The position numbers were made by a program, and so were the translations under genes. A stretch of DNA of 64,000 nucleotides. It comes from Camillea tinctor. Lineage: Eukaryota; Ascomycota; Sordariomycetes; Xylariales; Xylariaceae. The stretch covers positions 48,860 to 112,859 of the forward strand of contig MU394131.1 of the NCBI GenBank assembly GCA_022578605.1, given 5' to 3'. The notes below the pieces were generated by a model. The model worked only from the letters and a program-made list of their open reading frames with translations. It was not told the origin of the DNA and searched no databases. Positions 47,408-59,062 of the stretch are shown here, in pieces. Position 1 is the first letter of the stretch. Every line of letters begins with the position of its first letter.

Positions 47408-48278
47408 TTAGAACTTGCTGAACTTCTTGACCGCCTTGCCGGTTCGGGGAAGGACACGGAGGACGTTGAAACGGACCTGTTACATCACGCAGCAAGTTAG
47501 TTTACTCATACCGTAAAACACATAAAATATCACCTCCATCTATCATTCATTCCATTCACAGGGGGGTATCATGGGGCAACATACAGTCTTGCTGAGAGGT
47601 CTGCACTGGCCAACAGTAACCTGGTCACCTTCCTCCACACGGAAAGCAGGCGAGACGTGGGCAGCGATATTCTTGTGTCGCTTCTCGTAACGGGCGTACT
47701 TGGGGATAAAGTGGAGGTATTCACGGCGGATGATGATGGTTCGGTGCATCTTGGTGGAAACGACGGTGCCGGTCAGGATACGGCCACGGATCGAAACAAG
47801 ACCAGTGAAGGGGCACTTCTTGTCTACAGCCATATATCATCAGCTCAGCTCTGCGACCTTCACTACCATACATATTCAAGAAGCCGCGCTTTAAACATGG
47901 AGACCTCTCAAGTCATCGTAGGGGATCCGATATCGTTCGATAGAGAAACGGGCGCAAACGGAAACGGCAAGCCGACAATGTCTCGAGGCTGGCCTAGGAC
48001 CGGTGTAGATAGATATATTTGTGAATAAATTTCGACATACCGATGTAGCTTCCCTCAATGGCAGTCTTGGGGGTTCTGAAGCCTAGACCAACATCCTTGT
48101 ACCATCTACGGCCACCCTGAAAGCAGAAATATTAGTGGGAGAAACTCCCATAGGCATCACATAAGATATTTCGTACCTTGCCAGGGCGCGTGGACTTAGC
48201 CTTGGTCTTGGAGTTGTGGAAGATATGGGGCTGCTTTTGGAAAGCACGCTCCGACTGAACAGTCAATTCCGTGGCCAT
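47408..48278 (-). CDS. RPS11: 40S ribosomal protein S11 (uS17)
   Basis: This small-subunit protein binds 18S rRNA. Exons on minus: 48278-48177, 48116-48041, 47823-47585 and 47476-47408, 161 residues. The donors are GTACGA, GTATGT and GTATGT, with CAG or TAG acceptors. The start [17 protein letters not shown], then [21 protein letters not shown], is typical of eukaryotic uS17. The core carries the S17 OB-fold with KCPFTG, then [10 protein letters not shown] and [15 protein letters not shown]. The end [12 protein letters not shown] matches eukaryotic family ends. Length agrees with yeast Rps11 (156 aa). The 217-bp second intron was checked for a snoRNA; boxes were not in the right order. The gene is divergent from SPC7. 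Confidence 0.96.
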
Positions 48279-49004
48279 GGTTTAGGTTTGCGATTAATTG
48301 TCGGGGTCGCAAAGGAGGGATGGGGGGGCTCGGAATGGTGGTTGTTGAAGTTTCGCGATGTTATGCGAGATCAAGGCCAAAGTCGAAAAATCCGAAGTGG
48401 GTGAAAATCCAAGTTGTGTGGGCAAAAAAAAAGAATTCGCTTGTGCGGAAAAAAGAGATATGGGTCTGTTCTGTGGCTGAGCCTATTACTTTTCTTGTCT
48501 GGTCTTATAAGTGTGGCTGAAAACAAAAAGGGAAAAAAAAAAGAAAAAAAGAAAAAAAAAGAAAAAGATGGGACGTCAGACCTGGGCAGACTTCAGGTGG
48601 GGCGTTCTGATAAGAACCGATAAAAACTTGGGAACGATAAAGTGCTACGTAGTTGTAGGTGAAAAGCTTGGACCAAGAAAATAAATTGAGTGGGGCCAAA
48701 GAAATCACCCGCATTTGCATGTTTACAAACACCCCGACGCGATCTCGTCCATTTGAAGATACCTTCACATGCGAACTAAGCTTAAAGCCTATAGTTACCT
48801 TACTCCACCACCAAAGCCAACTTCTTCCTACTGTTTCTGCCCCGACTCTGTAGTGTGCTTGGAGACATCATCATACAATCTTTACCCCCCCCAAAATCCT
48901 GAATGGGGGCATGTTGTCTTGAGTGTTTAGTCTGTCGCATCTTTAAGTAAACTGACAAACGCCACCCATCATCAACCCCCCTCCCATCCTCCCCCCACTC
49001 CAAT
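48279..49004. promoter_or_regulatory. Divergent intergenic region shared by RPS11 and SPC7
   Basis: 726 bp between the ATGs of a highly expressed ribosomal protein gene (minus) and a kinetochore gene (plus). It contains A-rich tracts near 48530-48570 that could exclude nucleosomes, and C-rich stretches near 48880-48995. Specific binding sites are not claimed. Confidence 0.5.
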
Positions 49005-52000
49005 ATGTCCAGCCAACCCGATGCGGCTGGTCCGTCTAAGCGACGACCACGTAAATCAACAGGCCACTCTCCCGTTAGAAAGAGAATAGAGAAGGAGAAC
49101 ATTACCGTTGATGTGGCTAGCTCCCTGGCCGGTAATGGAGGCCGCAAGAAGTCACGGAGCAAGAGTATGGGGCCGGGAGGACTAGATGTTTTGAAGGCAG
49201 GTTCTGGCAACCGACGCGTGGTATGAATATGATTAAGTCTCGCGAAGTGCGGGTTTCCTTGCTAACCTGCTGTATTGTAGTCGTTAGCTGCCCCTGCTAG
49301 ACCTCCCCCGAGATCCATTCTCAAGCCCACCATACCTATAGTACAGGAGATCCCTCCTCACAAGCCCAAGTCTGCCCGGAAATCACCCCCTTCTCTGGAG
49401 GTCCAGGGAAAGGACAAGCTGCCGAATCCCTTTCAGAACGATGGCACCAAGATAGCATTGCGTACCGAAGAAGAGCAGCAGGCTGCTGCGCGTGAGCGAG
49501 AAGAGCGAGAACGGGCCCAACTGGAGAAAGAAATCAACGATAGACGCGAAGCCCGCAGGAAATCTCTTGCCAACCGCCGTGTGTCCTTCGCTGCAGAGGC
49601 AACTTTGCATACATTCCATGAGATCGAATACAACCAAGATTCAACTACCTCAACAGACTCCACTCGGCGAGCCTCGGCGCGGGCACAGGCAAATCAAGAT
49701 GCATCAGACCCACCGTCTACGCCACCAGAGCAAGCCGAGGACGTGGTTCCCGATTCGCCGGAGCATCAACGAGACTTGCATCAAAAGAACCGCCGCAGGA
49801 GCTCTGTCGCCCCCCTGCCAGACTTCAATAGCCGTGATGATGAGACGCTAGCATCGAGCATCTACAGCTCCGATTCGGAGGGAGCAGATGGTGTAATTGA
49901 AACACACGAGGAAATCGAATCTGATTCGGGCAGTGACTCGGATGCCGATGGCGTATCAATGGAATTAGATGCTGATGAGATGACAGGCGTCTCGGCCATC
50001 TCGGCCATCTCTGCTGCTTCAGCTCGTTCAGCCTTCACTGTGGAATCTAATGACACGCTAGATGATGCTCTACGACTTGCTTCTAGACGGGCCGTAACCC
50101 AGAGTTTAGATGAAGAGGAAGAAATTATTCCCTCCTTTGGATGGGCTAAGAAGCCCATGCCAAAGCCTGCCCCTAGCGATGATGCAATGGAAGATAACGA
50201 TGATATGGAAATGGACATGGATATGACGAATGCCGTGGGCAGTATTATCAAGTCGAAGGATTCCCAGTATGAGTTTGCTGAGGAAGAAATGTCCATGGAT
50301 GTCACTCGAGCTTTAGGGGGTATCTTTCCTCAGGGGCGCAAGTCGACTATTGGGCAATTAGATAGTCCGGATAAGTCAGGGGAAGAGGTAATGGACGATG
50401 CCACCATGGATTTTACCATGGCCATGGGCGGCATTCGGAAAGGCCAACAAATTCCAGGAGACACTGCTCATCTTGAAGATGAGGATATGTCAATGGAACT
50501 CACAACCGTGCTTGGTGGCCTTGTACCAGGAAAAAGACGAACTTCTACGAATGCAAAAGGGCTTCAGGGCCGCCGTCGCACTATGGCCGGTGACGATGGT
50601 ATGACCATGGATATGACTGTTGGCCTGGGCCGCATCCTTTCTTCCAACCAACCCGACGAAGAAGAGGCAGATGCTACAATGGGAATGGATATCACCATGC
50701 CCATGGGTAGAATCATCGAGACAACTCAGGCCAAGGCTCGGACCGAAGCCAAGCACTTAATGGAAGAGGAAGTTAACCAGGCCGACAGTACTGCTATTCT
50801 AACATCACCATCAAAATCTCGCTCGACCCAAGCTGCCGATCCTGCGACCACCTTCGAAGCGGGAAGCCCAGGATTGTCTGGATTTCGAGGCAAGGGGCTT
50901 CGTCGCACCAATGAGTGGGGGCTGTCTGAAAACCTCGAGAATTCATCACCGGTTCGCAACGTGTCGCCACCTAAAAACGCTAGTCCAGATAAGCCAGGCA
51001 CGCCAAGCACGCCCCTTCAGTCGAGTCCACTAAGAACTCCGACTTCAAGTAAATCTCAGAGACGCTCTGCCTCTCCGAAGCGGCAAGCGCTCAATGTCAC
51101 GACCTCCACACCTAGGTCAGCTACAAAAGATAGCTTGAGAACGTCGCTCTTTCAGCCAAACCCTTCTACGGGTATTCCGACGCCACAAGTCATTCTGACC
51201 CCACAGCCTCGCCGGCTATCTGGTATCGGTGCTGATAGACCTGGTCTTGGGTCTCCTAAGGTCGCTGCTATTTTCGATAGACGTGGGTCGATTGGGGAGG
51301 TTGCGAATGACTTTGTCCCGCAAGGAGGCCCTCGAGCCGTGAGTTTTGCAGACCCTCGAATAATTGAAATTGAGGTCGACCAAGAACGCCAACTCGAGGA
51401 CGATAGAGAGAATGGACGCAAAATTCTTGAAAGAGAGGCCGATGGTGGAGACGAGGATAACACAACGGCCACTCTCAAAGATATGATATCTAGTATGACA
51501 CCAAAGAAGAATCCTCTGAGGGGACGGAAGAGCTTGCATGTCGGAAGTGCCAGTGGGCTCCTTGGTAAACGTCCTGCCGAACTTGACGATGATGAAGCTG
51601 AAGAGAGAGATGGAGTTAAGAGACTCAAAGGACACCAAAGTAGCCCCGTCAAGAATATACGGCTCCATGCGCCGCCTACCAAAGCAGAAACGACCGGTCG
51701 TCTCACCCGATCTGCTGCTAGAAGCTCGGAAGAACCGGATGCGGGTGTCACAACACCGGCGTTGACCTCATCGCCCAATAAAGGGCCTACAACCGCGCCG
51801 TCTCCTAAGGGTTTGGGCCGTTTCAGAAACGTAGAATCTGACCAACCCACCAACACAATCAACTTCGATGATGCACCTATCATGGCCAACCCAGAAGCTG
51901 CAGGCGAGGATACCGGAGACCGAATCCCACTCCAGGATTTCCTAAACCTGACCAGTATCCGGTTCATGGAGCTGACTACTACCAAACGAAGACATACCCA

Positions 52001-53527
52001 AGCACCTACATCCCAAAGAGGCAGTTTTATTCCCGTCAAGGAGGATCTCTCCCTCGAGAGATGTGTTGTCGCCGGCGCCTGTACTGTACCAATGCTGGAG
52101 CTTTATCAACATGTAAGTCCATTAATAAAGATATGAAGACGAACGAGTTGCGCTAACCGATTCTATGAAGTCTTGTCGAGAACTGAAGAAATATATTTCA
52201 GAAGGCCGAAGGATTGTACGAGAGATAGAAACAGAAACTCTAGAGGAGAACCCGCCGCTCTTCCGGGAGTATATGTCTGCTACGCCAGAATTCAAAATTC
52301 TAATGGACAATCAATTCAAAAACGTCAAAACACATGCGCGGCTGCTTAGCAAAGCCATGTGGTATGAATGGCGCATGAAGCTCCAAGACGGCCTCAAGGA
52401 GGGTCTGGTAAAAATCGCAGAGGGCATGGTAGACGATGAGAAGCTTCTGCGTACACAGCAAGAGTTGCTTGATTCCGTGTTGCCAAGCCTCACAAAGAAG
52501 TTCGAAACCCTGCAGATGGACCATAACAGCCTCCAGTCTGCCGCGCAAGAACTAGCCGATTGCGACCCAGAAGAGCTCCAAGAGGCCCGTACCGAACTCG
52601 TGGATATTGATTCGGATATCCAAACTAAGATGCAGAAGATTGAGGAATTACGGCGACAGCTTAGTGAGACGGAATCTAGCATAAGCGAGATGTCCGAGAA
52701 AAAGAAGAGCTGCATAGCCGAGATCGAGGAGGCGGAAAAAGTACGGGAAGAATGCAGAGGCTGGACTTCTAATGAAATCAGTTCTCTTAAAGGTAAGTTC
52801 TTTTCCTATCGCTAAAAGTCACACACACACACCGGCCAGTGCAAGACTAACGATCTAAATAGCTAAAGTTGAGGGGCTTGAGAAGAAATATGGCTGGGCC
52901 ATCACGGGCATCGCTGATAGCACCATGTCTATGACCTACCGACGTGAGATTGAACTGGTGTTCGATGTGTCTTCATTCCAGGGGAAGTCGGCCAACTCGC
53001 ACATTGACCTGCGGTACATTGCAGCCAATCGCGAGCACAACCCACAGCCGTCAACCCCAGAAAAGGAGTTTTTTGTGCAGCTAATCAGGGATCATGTCCG
53101 GGGCATGGTACAGGCACAGACCAAGATCTGCACTATGCTCGATGTGGTTAGTGCGGCTTGGAAGAAGGCCAATCATGTGGTAGAGAATGTGCGGCTCTTG
53201 AACTGCACATTTCCAACGACCGTCAGCCGTACCTCAGATTCGGCGATTGATATTCGCTCGATACTCCTTCTGGCCGCGTTAGAGACTAAAGTAGAGATTA
53301 CTCTCAGTCTATCCGGCCAAGGTTCTCGGGATGGCATCGACATCGCCGTGGTTCCATCAGCACGCGTGGTGTATGGGGAGCACTTCAAAGCAGACAAGGT
53401 GACGGAATATCTGGTCAACAGAATTGGGACGTCACTTGTTACTAAGGAGGAAGACGACAAGGTGGAATCCTGGAGCGACATAGTCGTCGAATTACACGGG
53501 AGACTAACCGCAAGGGGAAAGAAGTGA
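49005..53527 (+). CDS. SPC7: Outer kinetochore scaffold Spc7 / Spc105 / KNL1
   Basis: KNL1 is the KMN-network scaffold that binds PP1 and, once its MELT motifs are phosphorylated by Mps1, Bub3-Bub1. Exons 49005-49220, 49281-52112, 52171-52792 and 52863-53527 give 1,444 residues. Introns have GTAAGT or GTATGA donors, CTAAC branches, and TAG or AAG ends. Both PP1 docking motifs are present: SILK at 84-87 (PRSILKP) and RVSF near 172 (NRRVSF). Six MELT-like motifs with trailing small or hydrophobic residues lie at about 385-545: MDMT, MDVT, MDFT, MELT, MDMT and MDIT. The stretch after them is Ser/Pro-rich and disordered. Exon 3 encodes the conserved QHSCRELKKYI block and a coiled coil. Exon 4 encodes the C-terminal RWD-type domain (IELVFDVSSF) that binds the Mis12 complex. 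Confidence 0.95.
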
Positions 53528-54779
53528 AAGCGTATCATCACGTATGTTCATTTTTACGACTTTATTCTTCGTCTATGTAATGTTATTCATGATCTTACGA
53601 CTTCTGTTATTGCTGTCTCTAGCATTGGTTTTCCCTTGGTGGGGGATACGGGAGGGGGAATAAAGGGTAGAGGGGAGTTTGAGAGGGAAGCTGTCTAGCA
53701 AATTATACCATAGGGGGTTTTCATCTTCCTCTTTTCTTTTAATTGCAGTATATGTTTTACATAAGATATCTTCAACTGTTCGAGACTTAAGTGTGCTATT
53801 GATCTTTGTTCTTCTTTGCCTACGTGCTAATCTAATATGAGTACCTATGTAGGTACTCAGGGCCCTGTGGTCTCTCCATAATGCGTGGTGCGTCGCGTGT
53901 TGCGTCGCGTGAAGATACTTAGGTACCTGTGTAGTTGAGGAAAGAGGGGGGGGGGGGTAGGTAGGGAGAATAGGGGGGAGGGGAGAATCAATTTGTAAGT
54001 AGCTGGTTTATGTTACTAGATACTTTATGTACTTGGTGTACTTGATATCATGGAGGGCTAAGGTTGTCACTAGGTAGTGATCTAGGTACCGTCAGATAGG
54101 GGGGGATAGGGGTAAAATCCCTAAAGTGAGCGGGGTGAAGGAGAATCATCGCCATGGTACGTACCTGGTGCAGAATGGCCTATGAGGGTATCTAGGTAAC
54201 TTGGGTACGTACTGATGCGGTTTGTTCTATTGTTTGACAACTCGTTGCCCCTTCCTACCTCGACTATTCTCTATTGTTGGCGAACTGCCAGCTGCCAGCC
54301 AAACCTCACCCCTCCAATGATGTCCAAGAGAAAAGGTACATAGGTCGCGTTGCTATGGTGTCTCCCCCGGCAGAACTACATTCACTGCTCGCTCCTTCTT
54401 TTTCTATCTCTATTCTCCCTATTGTTCCCATTGTTACGGGCTGATTTGCCATTCACCGCTCTCGCTTAGCAGAAAGCTGTTTGGGTACTTGAGAATTTGT
54501 TTCCTCCCGCACTTCTCTCGCTCTCTCCTCTCCCCTCTTTTTTCTCTGCACCAACACAGCCAGCTTTTTTCGATTCTTCTCTCAGTTAGAACAATCAATC
54601 AACCTGCCTGTGTTTATGATCATCTTGATCAATTGCAAAGCTTACCAGAATTTCTATTCTCTGCATACCCACTCTCTCACTCTATTTTACGTCCTTCGGA
54701 CATTATATTCGTTGATCACTGTCATAACATTGCACCTATCTCTCTCTCTCTCTCTCTGTGTATCTCTCAACAGTCGATC
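53528..54779. other. Intergenic region between SPC7 and the next plus-strand gene
   Basis: 1.25 kb. G-rich patches near 53947-53985, many CTAGGTACC-type palindromes at 53840-54090, then a long CT-rich tract from 54380 to 54760 ending in a TC repeat near 54740, probably the leader of the following gene. No gene supported. Confidence 0.6.
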
Positions 54780-57700
54780 ATGGCGAATACGTACTTCAAG
54801 ATGACCGACTTCCTCCTGAAGATCATTTCGAGGCTCTTCTTTGCCTTTATCGTCTGCTTTGGCCTGTACGGGTACTACATCGCGGATACTGAGCAAAAAT
54901 CCTCTGTCTTCTTCTATTACTTCACGGTCGGCTCACTCTTGAGCATTCTCTATACGTTCCACGTACATCTGGGTAAGTAAATATTACAGCTTTCCCCTCT
55001 TCCTCTCTTACATCGATCCGATCCATTGGCCACCTTGTTTACTAACTCCCTGATTCCATTTAGTTCTCGGTACTCTGACTACATTGCTTGCTATCGTTCT
55101 GTACTACACCATGTTCGACCTCGAGTTCTGCATCGGTGTCCTCTCGCTCTGTTGTCAGATGTACATTTCTATGAAAACTGAATATGGTATTCGTAAGTGA
55201 TCCTACTTTCCCTAATGCTCTTTACCTCATACCATGATCTACTGCAAAAAAAAAAAAAAAATACAACTTCACTCCCCTCTCACCCCTACTCTTCCCTCTC
55301 TCACCTCTTCATTTCTCGTTTACGCAGAATAAACTTATTGACGATGTACGTAGATTCCTTCTTGGTTGGCTTCACTGCCTACACTGTCTACGGTTCCTAT
55401 AAGGATGGATGGTGGTGTCTACTTCGCTTGCCCGGGGTAGTCATCACCTTCATCCTTACCCGTTTGATGTCTGAGGTAGTTACGCCTAGTGTCGATGGTG
55501 TGTACAACATCTATGACCCTTCATCCCAACGCGAGTCCACGACCGGAAGCCAAGTTGGAGTTACTCGTCAGCTCTATGATTGGGTAATCTCCTACTTGGT
55601 GAAGGAACTGGTCCACGCAGATTATGAAACTCCTCTCAAGGATTTCATGAAGGCCGGTCATGACACTACCCGGGTGTTCTTCTACAAACCCCTCCTATAC
55701 GTCGTCGACAAGCTTGAAGAACGTGACATTAGCCTGCGCATCTTCGGTGCAAGGGTTAACAGATACTACCAAGAGGCTCGGTACGAGCTTTTTGGTGGTG
55801 ACGAGCCAGCTCACGTCAAAAGTCGTCGTATAGGGGCGGAGAACGCCGCAAAAACCATGAAGGAATACGAGCGACTGGATCGCGAAAGGGAAAAGCAGCG
55901 TTCGGAAAATGCGCGTCAACAGCTTGCCCGTATGGAAGCTGACCGTATCCAAAAGCGCAAGAATGATGCTGAAGAGAAGGCCAGAATGGAGAAGGAGGCG
56001 GAAAACGAACGGACCCGGAGGGCTCGTCAGGCCCAATGGGAAAGTGAGCAGTACCCTCCCATCCACCCCCCTCATCCTCTACCCTCCACTGTCTCATGGC
56101 GTTCGATCCGGCAGGAGATGCTAGAGAGACGTGAACAGGTTGAGAAGGATCACGCCTGGATTGAGGAGGCTAGCAAGCAGATGCCTAACGATGACGAATT
56201 CGTGGCTATGATGAACGACCACTTCGCAGTTTCTGTTGAGAGATCGACAAAGCTCGGAGAGGAAATTCTATCTAATCCGCTACCGATTACGAGTTCAGGC
56301 ACCCCCCTCAATCTCACCAACGGACGATCTCCATTCCAGTACACTCCTTGGAAGGATGTGCCTAAGAATGAGACGATCATTCCTGCGGTAAAGGCTCCGT
56401 ATCCTAATTCTGGCCCTCCCTTCTACCGCCCAGTCCCTCAAATGTCGCCCCCCCGTCCGTCTGTCCTAGACAAGGTTGTCCCCTTGGATGTGTCCTCCTA
56501 TCCGGAGTCGGTTCGGCCCTGCAATGTGCTCCTTGGAGGTTTGCGTGTCGCCAACGATCAGAAGCGCCAAATTCTCCAGGAGCAGCAGCGGCAGGAACAG
56601 CAGACCAAGGAGCGGTTGCAAGAACTTGCTCGGACTCGGTTTGATGATGAGCCTGATCTTGCAACTGCCTCGACTGGTCTGTCCACATTGTCCAAGGCTC
56701 AGCCTGTACCCTCGACGGATCCCGCACCTGCTCCTACCGGCCCCACTGTCTTCGCCCAAGCACCCAAGTCACTCTCGGTGCTCAACTCAGCTCCCACTGG
56801 TCCCTCCGTCTTCGCTACGCCGTCCGGCCCCAGCGTTTTCGCCAAGCCATCCGGTCCCAGCGTTTTCGCCTCCGGTCCCAAGCAGCCGACCCCCGGTTCG
56901 TCCAGCACTCCTGTCAACAAATTGTTGGCAGCCGCTGCCGAGGGAAAGTTTGCTTCGGTCGACCAGCACCAGCCGGTGCAGGAGGAGAAACTCGCCTGGG
57001 ATCCTATGGATATCGATGACCCCCCCGAGAGCGAGCCCGAGAGCCTGTCCGCAGGCATGGATGTTTGCAACGTTGACAACGTTGACGAAGGCATGTCTGT
57101 TGACCCGCAGCCTCCTGTACAGATTGCCTCTGTAGCACCGATGCAGCAGTTCCACCAGGGATTTGCCCAGCAGGAGCAGCAGAAGCAACAGGAGGCTGTT
57201 CAACAATACTCTGTTCAGCAATTCCCCCAGGGATCTGTTCAGCAGTATTTTCAACAGCAGCAACAGGAGCAGGTTGCGCAGAAGTACCAGCAAGACCCCC
57301 AGGGTCCTCTGTTCCAACAACCCGGGAATACAGCCATGGAGTATCCTAAGGGACCTCTTGAGAAGTCCGCTGAGCAAATTGCTCAGTCCCACCCAGAGAA
57401 ATCCCTTCAGGAGTACCCTGCCCAACCCCTCTCGCAACCCCCTCAATCCCTCCCGCATCTTTTCGGGGGACCCGTGGATCCTGATTTTTTGGATCCCCAG
57501 GATCCAACTAAGCTGGATCCCGGTTTTCTCGAGATGATGCAGGAGTTTGTCGACGAGGGACCTCTAGTTCCCCTGTCCCCTGTTAAGGTGCCTGACCAGC
57601 AGCCTGCGGGTCAGGTCCCTTCCCAGGCACTTGCGGTCAAGCCCGTTGCTGAGCAGCCTAAGATCCCGGGCATCCTTGGATGGCCGGGACCTAAGAAGCC

Positions 57701-57989
57701 CTCGTACCCGCATGCCCTTGACGTGGGACTACAGAAGCCCGTCAAGGAGGACAACGAGAAACTAGAGGAGGGCAAACCAAAAGAGGTTCGCGTTCCGAAC
57801 AAGCGCAGCAAACGCCGCGATGAGTCTCCTTCCCCACCTCCCGCGCCGCCCTCCCGGTCAATGGGTCGAGGTTCGTCATCGTCCTCGTCCCAGAGACCCA
57901 AGACGCACGGACAAAAGGTGAGAGACTTGATGAATAGAGGTTTCACCGAAGCTCGTGCCAGAGCAATGGTCAGTGCCCAGTCCCGCTGA
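54780..57989 (+). CDS. Unidentified multi-pass membrane protein with coiled coil, GPSVFA repeats and Gln-rich tail
   Basis: I do not recognise the family. Exons 54780-54972, 55064-55192 and 55354-57989 join in phase (donors GTAAGT; branch TACTAAC in the first intron) to 985 residues. The second acceptor (TAG at 55351-55353) was chosen because a nearer CAG gives a stop. Residues 1-150 hold four to five hydrophobic segments (LFFAFIVCFGLYGYY, LLSILYTF, LLAIVLYYTMF, LLRLPGVVITFILT). A charged region follows, with a strong coiled coil at about 270-340 rich in Glu, Arg and Lys. Residues ~565-620 carry about four GPSVFA or GPTVFA repeats. Residues ~700-760 are Gln-rich. The C-terminus is basic and Ser-rich and ends in VRDLMNRGFTEARARAMV, which resembles a short UBA-like helix pair. 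Probably an organelle or plasma-membrane protein with a long cytosolic tail (inference). Confidence 0.8.
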
Positions 57990-58276
57990 GGGAGAGCCTG
58001 AAGGCCTGTGACTATCGTCCGGGTCTTCTCTCCTCTCCTTCAGGCCAGGACACCTGATCATAGCTCCTGCTCGGTTTTACCTCTCTGTTTGTCTGCGTTT
58101 GGCGACCTCTTTTTCTGTATTCTCGAGTTTTACTTCTGCGTAGGCAATTGGGACGACATATTCTGTACCAGCCTCAGCCCCAGCCCCCCCCCCCCCATAT
58201 TTCCCCTATATATTTCGATTTCCATACACAGGACTGGTGTCTACATATATCTTATTCATATATCACTGTCTCCCCA

Positions 58277-58343
58277 GGAACTCATTAGAGCGACGGGATT
58301 CATATACCAACGCCTCCCTAGGAACTCGTTAGAGCGACGGGAT
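58277..58343 (+). repeat. Direct repeat, 23-bp unit, two copies
   Basis: GGAACTCATTAGAGCGACGG at 58277 and GGAACTCGTTAGAGCGACGG at 58321, each followed by GAT, 44 bp apart with one base difference. It lies about 290 bp after the stop of the unidentified membrane-protein gene. Confidence 0.8.
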
Positions 58344-58892
58344 GGCAGATATAAGACCCAGTCACCCCTTCCTTGCCTCCCATCGTTGCTGATCTGGACC
58401 CCTGATCCGCGACTTGCTTGCATTTGCTTGCTTGCCACGTGAGAAGGGTATAAAATGCAGCGGTGGGCGACAGAAGGGAAATACCCACCACTATACCCAG
58501 TTTGCCCTGTTTTGTTTTCCATTTCTTCGTCGCGTCCATGCTTCGAGCCAGCGCCGGTGTGTGAACGGAACCGCTGTAGGGGAAGTTGACCGGTTTTTGT
58601 CTGGTGAGGGCTGGCCGGCAAGTTATGGGGCAGGAGCCCGTGGTAGCTGTCCCGAGGAACCTCAGGAACCTCTTTATGGGGTGAAGGGTGAAGGGCGGTG
58701 GTGTCGGACGAGCTGCTTATTAAAGTGGTGAGGACTCTGTTTGGTATCTGACAATTTGTTCTGAGACTCCTGAGAGGCCATAGGTCAGGAAGGTAGCGAG
58801 GACTTGTCACTGTGTTTTTGGTTATCGTTCCGTATCTTTTTGTATTGTAGGTGTGTGGTTCGCCCCGCCTACCGAAAATATCTCAACACCTG

Positions 58893-59062
58893 GACAATGT
58901 CTCGTTGCGGTCTTGTTCTCGCCGTCCTTCGAGCATCCTCCCACCCAATATATCGACAATGCTCACCTGGTCTTGTTCTCGCCAGCCGCTGAGCCAGCAA
59001 TATCTTTCGACAACGCTCGTCCGGTCTTGTTCGCGCCGGCCTTCGAGCCTTCTCCCGTCATT
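58893..59062 (+). repeat. Three-copy minisatellite of 54-62 bp
   Basis: Units begin GACAATG or GACAACG at 58893, 58955 and 59009, each with a GGTCTTGTTCTCGCC-like core. In one plus-strand frame they read as VLFSPSFE, VLFSPAAEP and VLFAPAFEP, so the array keeps an open, protein-like repeat frame. No start, intron or stop that would make it a gene is convincing. Confidence 0.7.

Noticed and set aside
47824..48040. snoRNA in the second RPS11 intron
   Set aside because: C-like and D-like boxes occur in the wrong order and without a terminal stem.
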